Positions 58,727-64,000 of a DNA stretch of 64,000 nucleotides are shown piece by piece. The notes under the pieces are model-generated. The model was not told where the DNA came from, ran no database searches, and saw nothing but the letters and a program-made list of their open reading frames with translations. The stretch spans positions 2,472,501 to 2,536,500 of the forward strand of contig NZ_CP018866.1 in the NCBI RefSeq assembly GCF_002250055.1, given 5' to 3'. The stretch is from Sutcliffiella cohnii. Lineage in GTDB: Bacteria; Bacillota; Bacilli; Bacillales; Bacillaceae_I. The position numbers and the translations under genes were made by a program. Position 1 is the stretch's first letter; every line of letters starts with the position of its first letter.

Positions 58727-60762
58727 TCGTTCATGTTCACCACCCCAATACTTTGAACCTCTACACTTGCTTCTAGCTCGTTATATGATAAAACTGGAAC
58801 TTGTTGAAGGTATCTTTCGATTAGTTGCTTTACATACATTCTTACCGCTGGAGAGCAAAGTAAAATTGGAGTTTGTCCATAAATGTTAAATTGGTCCATT
58901 TGTTCCGCGACCTTTTGCACAACTTCCATTGACGTGTTTGGATCTAAACTAAGGAAATTCCCGTGTTCTGTTTGTTGAATATGATCCGCAATTAATTTTT
59001 CAATTTTACCTGAAAGGGTTACAACCTTTAACGTATCTCCAGGGACAACGTATTGGTTTGTAATTTGTTTATTTAGAGCCTGTCGAACATATTCTGTTAG
59101 TAGATCTGTATCAACCGTCACTTTTCCGTAATCGGCTAATACTTCAAAAATCACTGGTAAATTTCGAATAGAAACATTTTCTTTTAACAGTTTAGCAAGT
59201 ACTTTTTGTACATCTCCTATGTTCAACGGAGTTGGCGTTACTTCTTCTACTAAAATAGGACTAGTTTCCTTTAAATGGTCAATCAATTGTTTTGTTTCTT
59301 GACGACCTAATAACTCGTGAGCATGTTGTTTAATTTTTTCTGTTATATGTGTTGATACAACGGACGGAGGATCTACAACAGTATATCCATACATTTCCGC
59401 TTCATCTTTTGTATCTTCTGATATCCATTTAGCTGGTAAGCCAAACGATGGCTCAATCGTATCGATTCCCTCAATAGATTCTTCTTCTACCCCAGGACTC
59501 ATTGCTAAATAATGATCTAGCAACACTTCTCCTCTCGCTACTTCGCTTCCTTTTATTTTTAACCTGTACTCATTAGGTTGTAATTGTATATTATCTCTTA
59601 TTCTCACTACAGGTATGACAAGTCCTAGTTCCAGTGCTAATTGACGTCTAATCATGACAATACGATCTAGCAAATCTCCACCTTGCTTCGAATCCGCTAG
59701 TGGTATTAGTCCGTAACCAAACTCAAATTCAATCGGATCAACCGAAAGTAAATTCACGACACTATCTGGGCTTTTCAGCTCGTCTGTCACTACTTCTTCT
59801 TCAATAATCTCCTCTTGTATCTCTTCTCTTTGTTTTGATCTGGAGATGAAGAATCCTCCAATTCCTAATGCCAAAGCGATCGGAGTTGTTAAAATCGGTT
59901 CAATCGGTGTACCTATACCTAGTAGAAAAATAGTTCCACTAGCAACATAAAGCATTTTAGGATAGGCAAATAACTGCGATGTAATGTCTGTTCCTAAATT
60001 ACCATTTGAAGCTGCACGAGTAACAACAATACCTGTTGATGTTGCAATTAAAAGAGCTGGAATTTGCGAGACAATTCCATCTCCAACCGTAAGCATCGTA
60101 AACTTAGCAGCTGCTTCTCCAAACGATAAGTCTAACTGAATCATTCCGATTACTATACCGAAAATAATATTTATAAAAACGATGATAATACCTGCGATCG
60201 CGTCCCCTTTTACGAACTTACTTGCACCGTCCATTGCTCCATAAAAGTCTGCTTCTTTCGATATTTTCTCACGTCGTTCACGAGCGGATTGCTCCGAAAT
60301 AAGTCCAGCATTTAAATCGGCATCAATTGCCATTTGCTTTCCTGGCATCGCGTCAAGTGTGAATCGAGCAGCAACTTCTGATACACGTTCCGCACCTTTT
60401 GTAATGACAACAAATTGGATTATGACAAGAATGATAAATACGACTAAACCGACAATCACACTCCCACCTACTACGAAGGTTCCAAACGTTTCTACTACAC
60501 TACCTGCATCCCCTTTACTTAATATAGACCTTGTAGTAGAAACATTTAGACCTAAACGGTAAAGAGTTAATAGTAGTAAAAGGGACGGAAAAATAGAAAA
60601 TTGTAACGGTTCTTGAACATTCATCGTTGTAAGTAAAACAACTAAGGCAAGGGAAATATTAATAATAATAAGTATACTTAATATCCATGCTGGAAATGGA
60701 ACGATTAACATCGCAACGATAAGTATTACACTAAGTAATACAGATAAATCTCTTGCTGACAT
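58723..60762 (-). CDS. flhA: Flagellar export protein FlhA
   Basis: A 679-residue component of the flagellar type III export gate. About eight transmembrane segments fill the N-terminal half (about 5-310), including the conserved cytoplasmic loop with AARFTLDAMPGKQMAIDADLNAG-type residues. The C-terminal cytosolic domain (about 330-679) forms the nonameric ring that binds chaperone-substrate complexes. It follows flhB by 27 bases. Confidence 0.97.
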   Translation of the reverse strand: MSARDLSVLLSVILIVAMLIVPFPAWILSILIIINISLALVVLLTTMNVQEPLQFSIFPSLLLLLTLYRLGLNVSTTRSILSKGDAGSVVETFGTFVVGGSVIVGLVVFIILVIIQFVVITKGAERVSEVAARFTLDAMPGKQMAIDADLNAGLISEQSARERREKISKEADFYGAMDGASKFVKGDAIAGIIIVFINIIFGIVIGMIQLDLSFGEAAAKFTMLTVGDGIVSQIPALLIATSTGIVVTRAASNGNLGTDITSQLFAYPKMLYVASGTIFLLGIGTPIEPILTTPIALALGIGGFFISRSKQREEIQEEIIEEEVVTDELKSPDSVVNLLSVDPIEFEFGYGLIPLADSKQGGDLLDRIVMIRRQLALELGLVIPVVRIRDNIQLQPNEYRLKIKGSEVARGEVLLDHYLAMSPGVEEESIEGIDTIEPSFGLPAKWISEDTKDEAEMYGYTVVDPPSVVSTHITEKIKQHAHELLGRQETKQLIDHLKETSPILVEEVTPTPLNIGDVQKVLAKLLKENVSIRNLPVIFEVLADYGKVTVDTDLLTEYVRQALNKQITNQYVVPGDTLKVVTLSGKIEKLIADHIQQTEHGNFLSLDPNTSMEVVQKVAEQMDQFNIYGQTPILLCSPAVRMYVKQLIERYLQQVPVLSYNELEASVEVQSIGVVNMNE

Positions 60763-60789
60763 TTATTACCTCACCTTTCAATAAACAAC

Positions 60790-61878
60790 TCATTTAACTT
60801 GATTTTTAAGACGATACACATACGCTAATATTTCAGCAATTGCTTGGAAGTACTCTTCTGGAATGGGATCTCCTATTTCTGTTTGACTATATAAAGCCCG
60901 TGCTAACGGCTTGTTTTCAACAATTGTAATATTATGACTTTTTGCAACTTCACGTATTTTTAATGCAATAAAGTCTACTCCTTTAGCTATTACATAAGGA
61001 GCATCCATTTTATCTCCATCATATTTTAAACAAATAGCAAAATGAGTCGGATTTGTTATAATAACATCTGCTTTTGGTACATCCGCCATCATTCTTTGCA
61101 TGGCCATTTCTCTTTGCTTTTGCTTTATTTTGGATTTAATTAACGGATCACCTTCCGATTTCTTATACTCGTCTTTAATATCTTGTTTTGACATTCTAAT
61201 GTTTTTTTCGTGATCGTATCTTTGATAAAAATAGTCAAAAACAGATAAAAATAGAAGAGCCGCACCTGCAAACAGACCCATTTGAACGGTCATTCTACCT
61301 AAAAAGGCTAAAGCGGCATGAACACTTTGTTGTGAGAGCTTTAACAATTCATAAACACTAAACCACAGAATAGAAAAAGCAACTAACCCTACAAATAATA
61401 TTTTTAATAAAGATTTTACTAACTCAACTAAAGCTCGTACTGAATAGATCCGTTTAAAACCTTGAATAGGGTCCAACTTATTTAATTTCATTTTTATTGC
61501 TTCAGGAGCAAACAACGTTCCAACCTGTAGATAGTTCGCAACAATTGCACTAACGATAGCGGCCAACATAATTGGACCAAGTACGACAAACAATTTTCCT
61601 AATATATCTAAAAAGATTAAATGAACATTTTGTATAGTGATGGTTTCATGCATATATACTTGAAAAGAATGTTTAAATAGATTCATAAGACTATCTTTCA
61701 TGAAAGGACCAATGGCAAATAAAGTTAGAAAAACCCCTAACAATACGATAGCTGTGTTCACATCAGAACTTTTAGCAACTTGTCCTTTTTTTCTCGTATC
61801 TTGCCTTTTTTTCGGAGTTGCTTTCTCTGTTTTTTCTCCGGCAAAAAACTGCAAATCTAGCTTTAATTGATGAACCAT
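60790..61878 (-). CDS. flhB: Flagellar export switch protein FlhB
   Basis: A 362-residue protein with four transmembrane segments (about 30-215). The cytosolic domain carries the autocleavage site NPTHFAI (about 265), which sets substrate specificity switching. The N-terminus is basic, KTEKATPKKRQDTRKKG. It begins directly after fliR. Confidence 0.97.
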   Translation of the reverse strand: MVHQLKLDLQFFAGEKTEKATPKKRQDTRKKGQVAKSSDVNTAIVLLGVFLTLFAIGPFMKDSLMNLFKHSFQVYMHETITIQNVHLIFLDILGKLFVVLGPIMLAAIVSAIVANYLQVGTLFAPEAIKMKLNKLDPIQGFKRIYSVRALVELVKSLLKILFVGLVAFSILWFSVYELLKLSQQSVHAALAFLGRMTVQMGLFAGAALLFLSVFDYFYQRYDHEKNIRMSKQDIKDEYKKSEGDPLIKSKIKQKQREMAMQRMMADVPKADVIITNPTHFAICLKYDGDKMDAPYVIAKGVDFIALKIREVAKSHNITIVENKPLARALYSQTEIGDPIPEEYFQAIAEILAYVYRLKNQVK

Positions 61879-62655
61879 CTACATTCCTCCAAGTAAATCC
61901 ATTAAACCTCTCATAGCATAAAGCATCATTTCAAACAAGTTATAAATGAGTGAAAAGAGTATCGTAAAAGATACTAAAATTGCTATAAAACTAACACCTA
62001 TTTTTAACGGTAAACCGACAACAAATACATTTAGTTGTGGAACTGTTCTAGCCACAATACCAAGAGCTACATCAACTAAAAAAAGTGCTCCCACTATTGG
62101 AATAGCTAATTGAAAGGCTACGAGAAACATCGTATTCACAACTTGAACTACAAATTCTAGTACATTCTCATCGGACATTGGTAACGAACCTTGCGTTAAA
62201 TCTATTAATTGATAACTATAAAAAATCCCGTCAATCATTAAGTGATGTCCATTTACCGATAGTAATAGTAGCAATGCAAAAATATAAAAATATTGCCCGA
62301 TAATTGGACTTTGTGCCCCTGTTTGTGGATCTATGACGTTTGCAATCGCAAACCCCATTTGAAAATCGATAAATCCACCTGCTATTTGAATGGCCGCCAT
62401 AATCATATAAGCAATTAGTCCAATTAATAACCCTACTAATAATTCCTTTAAAACAAGTAAAATATAAAAGCCATCTATTTCAATAACGGGCAAGTCTAAT
62501 GAAAAAGCCATAATTAATGATAAAAAAAATGCAATACCTACTTTAAAATTTGCAGGTACACTCCGATAAGAAAAGAGAGGGAGTGTTACAAAAAAGGTGG
62601 TTACCCTCACAAACACTAGCAAAAAGGCTGGAAAATAGTTTAACCAATCGATCAT
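61879..62655 (-). CDS. fliR: Flagellar export protein FliR
   Basis: A 258-residue membrane protein with six to seven hydrophobic segments, beginning MIDWLNYFPAFLLVFVRVTTF and containing GLLIGLIAYMIMAAIQIAGGFIDFQMGFAIA-type residues. With FliP and FliQ it forms the export channel. It abuts flhB and follows fliQ by one base. Confidence 0.96.
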   Translation of the reverse strand: MIDWLNYFPAFLLVFVRVTTFFVTLPLFSYRSVPANFKVGIAFFLSLIMAFSLDLPVIEIDGFYILLVLKELLVGLLIGLIAYMIMAAIQIAGGFIDFQMGFAIANVIDPQTGAQSPIIGQYFYIFALLLLLSVNGHHLMIDGIFYSYQLIDLTQGSLPMSDENVLEFVVQVVNTMFLVAFQLAIPIVGALFLVDVALGIVARTVPQLNVFVVGLPLKIGVSFIAILVSFTILFSLIYNLFEMMLYAMRGLMDLLGGM

Positions 62656-62656
62656 A

Positions 62657-62926
62657 CTAATTCACAAACCGATGAATATTTTCAAAAATATCCATTGCAT
62701 ACGAAAGCATTGTCGTTAACATCCATGGTCCAAATACGACAAGTCCAATTAACACGGCTACAATTTTAGGTATGAATGCAAGTGTTTGTTCTTGTATTTG
62801 AGTAGTTGCTTGAAATATACTAACTATTAACCCAACAATTAACGCTAATAGCAATAAGGGTGCACTAATTAAAAGAATGGTATAAACGCCTTTTTCAGCC
62901 ATCGATATTACAAACTCTGGACTCAT
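62657..62926 (-). CDS. fliQ: Flagellar export protein FliQ
   Basis: An 89-residue protein with two transmembrane helices, MSPEFVISMAEKGVYTIL then IFQATTQIQEQTLAFIPKI. It has the standard length and motif (ATTQIQEQTL) of FliQ, a subunit of the export gate. Confidence 0.97.
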   Translation of the reverse strand: MSPEFVISMAEKGVYTILLISAPLLLLALIVGLIVSIFQATTQIQEQTLAFIPKIVAVLIGLVVFGPWMLTTMLSYAMDIFENIHRFVN

Positions 62927-62941
62927 CTTTCTTCACCTACT

Positions 62942-63607
62942 TTAAAATGTTTGCAATAATGATTTAACTACTAAATACCAACCATCCACTAATACAAATA
63001 GTAAAATTTTAAAAGGTAACGAGATCATAACTGGGGGTAACATCATCATCCCCATTGACATAAGAACACTCGCAACAACCATATCGATTACTAAAAATGG
63101 AATAAAAATCATAAAGCCAATTTGAAATGCTGTTTTCAATTCACTAATTGCAAATGCTGGAACGAGAACGGTCAAAGGGATATCCTCTAACGTTTCTGGA
63201 CGTTCCATTCCTGTGTAATCCATAAATAGTGCTAAATCTTTTTGTCTAGTATGTTTACTCATAAATTCTTTAATAGGAACGGTCGCTAGCTCATAAGCCT
63301 CATCTAACGTAATTTCTTCATTAAATAAAGGGGTTAACGCTTGTTCATTTATTTGACCAAAAGTCGGGGCCATAATAAAAAATGTTAAAAACATAGCCAG
63401 GCCAATTAGTACTTGGTTTGGTGGCATTTGTTGAGTAGCTAGAGACGTTCTAACGAAAGATAATACGATAATAATTCTAGTAAAGCTTGTCATCATTATT
63501 AATATTGCTGGTGCTATTGATAAAACAGTTAATAGTAATAGAAGTTGTACAGAGGTGGCGACTGTTGAAGCATCATTATTACCTAACGCTTGTAATAAAT
63601 CATTCAT
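62942..63607 (-). CDS. fliP: Flagellar export protein FliP
   Basis: A 221-residue membrane protein: an N-terminal hydrophobic segment, [49 protein letters not shown] and [16 protein letters not shown], all typical of FliP. It lacks a long cleaved signal beyond the first 35 residues. It overlaps fliO by eight bases. Confidence 0.97.
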   Translation of the reverse strand: MNDLLQALGNNDASTVATSVQLLLLLTVLSIAPAILIMMTSFTRIIIVLSFVRTSLATQQMPPNQVLIGLAMFLTFFIMAPTFGQINEQALTPLFNEEITLDEAYELATVPIKEFMSKHTRQKDLALFMDYTGMERPETLEDIPLTVLVPAFAISELKTAFQIGFMIFIPFLVIDMVVASVLMSMGMMMLPPVMISLPFKILLFVLVDGWYLVVKSLLQTF

Positions 63608-64000
63608 CGTCGTGGACCTTCCTATCTATTGTTTCCATTCTCTTTTTCCTCTCTTGAGAGATATCCCCTAATTGTTTCTTTAAAAGAGAAAAAAACGAAA
63701 TAGACGGAGCTCCCTTTTCTTCAGTTCCTGTCACCTTACTCCACACTTGCTTAATTGGAACTTTATTTAGTGCAAGATTGCCTTCTGTTCGATCCTTATA
63801 AGAATTTAAGATCACTTCTTTTTCCTCTTCATTCGTAATTTCTTTCAGTAGGTTAATAGAATCTCCTACCCCTAATACGAAAATAGAGTCTCCAACTTTT
63901 ACTAGTTGAACTGATTTATTGTTACCTAACGTTGTACCTCCAACATTAAGTACTGTTTTGCTAGCACCTGTCCATTGATTACGCTTATTAATAAAATTCA
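63600..64000 (-). CDS. fliO: FliO/FliZ flagellar assembly protein, N-terminus beyond window
   Basis: The reading frame enters at the right window edge. The portion present (about 133 residues) includes [32 protein letters not shown], read here only for the GG-x-L-G and VGD pattern, and a charged tail ending MKTIDR-like [12 protein letters not shown]. This is the FliO C-terminal domain, which helps FliP assembly. The ATG/GTG at 63815 is internal; the real start, with the transmembrane helix, lies past base 64000. It is upstream of and overlaps fliP. Confidence 0.88.
   Translation of the reverse strand, partial: NFINKRNQWTGASKTVLNVGGTTLGNNKSVQLVKVGDSIFVLGVGDSINLLKEITNEEEKEVILNSYKDRTEGNLALNKVPIKQVWSKVTGTEEKGAPSISFFSLLKKQLGDISQERKKRMETIDRKVHDDE

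Overview
The window is a low-GC chromosomal segment from an endospore-forming, flagellated member of the Bacillaceae (Bacillus sensu lato). The gene order closely follows the Bacillus subtilis ymdB-to-fliZ region. Spore-specific genes (spoIIIE, dpaA/dpaB, ylxY, tepA/ylzJ), gram-positive-type enzymes (PolC, RNase Y, RNase J2) and swarming/flagellar genes (sigD, swrB, cheC, cheD) all fit. I could not assign a species. Every gene I can support lies on the minus strand, so transcription runs from high to low coordinates. I see no tRNA, rRNA, insertion sequence, prophage, CRISPR array or recognisable defence island.

Layout in the direction of transcription: (1) 64000-50372, a tightly packed flagellar export and chemotaxis operon, fliO(partial)-fliP-fliQ-fliR-flhB-flhA-flhF-flhG-cheB-cheA-cheW-cheC-cheD-sigD-[85-residue unknown]-swrB. 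(2) 50216-42732, rpsB, tsf, pyrH, frr, uppS, cdsA, dxr and rseP: translation, UMP kinase, ribosome recycling, then isoprenoid/phospholipid precursor synthesis and site-2 protease. proS, normally next to rseP, is absent. (3) 42522-38007, polC with a long structured leader. (4) 37606-32146, the rimP-nusA-rnpM-rplGA-infB-ylxP-rbfA translation/transcription operon, ending in a strong terminator. (5) 32104-24224, truB-ribC, rpsO, pnp, ylxY, mlpA and ymxH. (6) 24035-18958, dpaA-dpaB, asd and dapG-dapA (dipicolinate and lysine/diaminopimelate branch), with a sigma-K-type promoter in front of dpaA. (7) 18429-12169, rnjB, tepA-ylzJ, spoIIIE and the GntR regulator ymfC. (8) 11975-1, ymfF-ymfH peptidase pair, ymfI, ymfJ, ymfK, rodZ-like ymfM, pgsA-cinA, SOS-regulated recA, rny and ymdB (cut by the window edge).

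Many genes are followed by clear intrinsic terminators, several of which contain the stop codon in the stem. Start codons are often GTG or TTG with strong Shine-Dalgarno sequences, and several starts were moved from the longest open frame on that basis.

The parts not explained by ordinary genes are non-coding. There are composite, hairpin-forming dispersed repeats at 584-925 and 24599-24999 in opposite orientation, a different palindromic repeat at about 37725-37905, and two decayed fragments. The leader upstream of polC has two perfect helices that interleave (order 1-2-1'-2') ahead of a U-run, which is the geometry of an attenuator or pseudoknot. The rimP operon has a two-hairpin leader. 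The polC leader, sitting where proS is expected, is my best candidate for something undescribed. The protein-coding content is largely conserved core genome.
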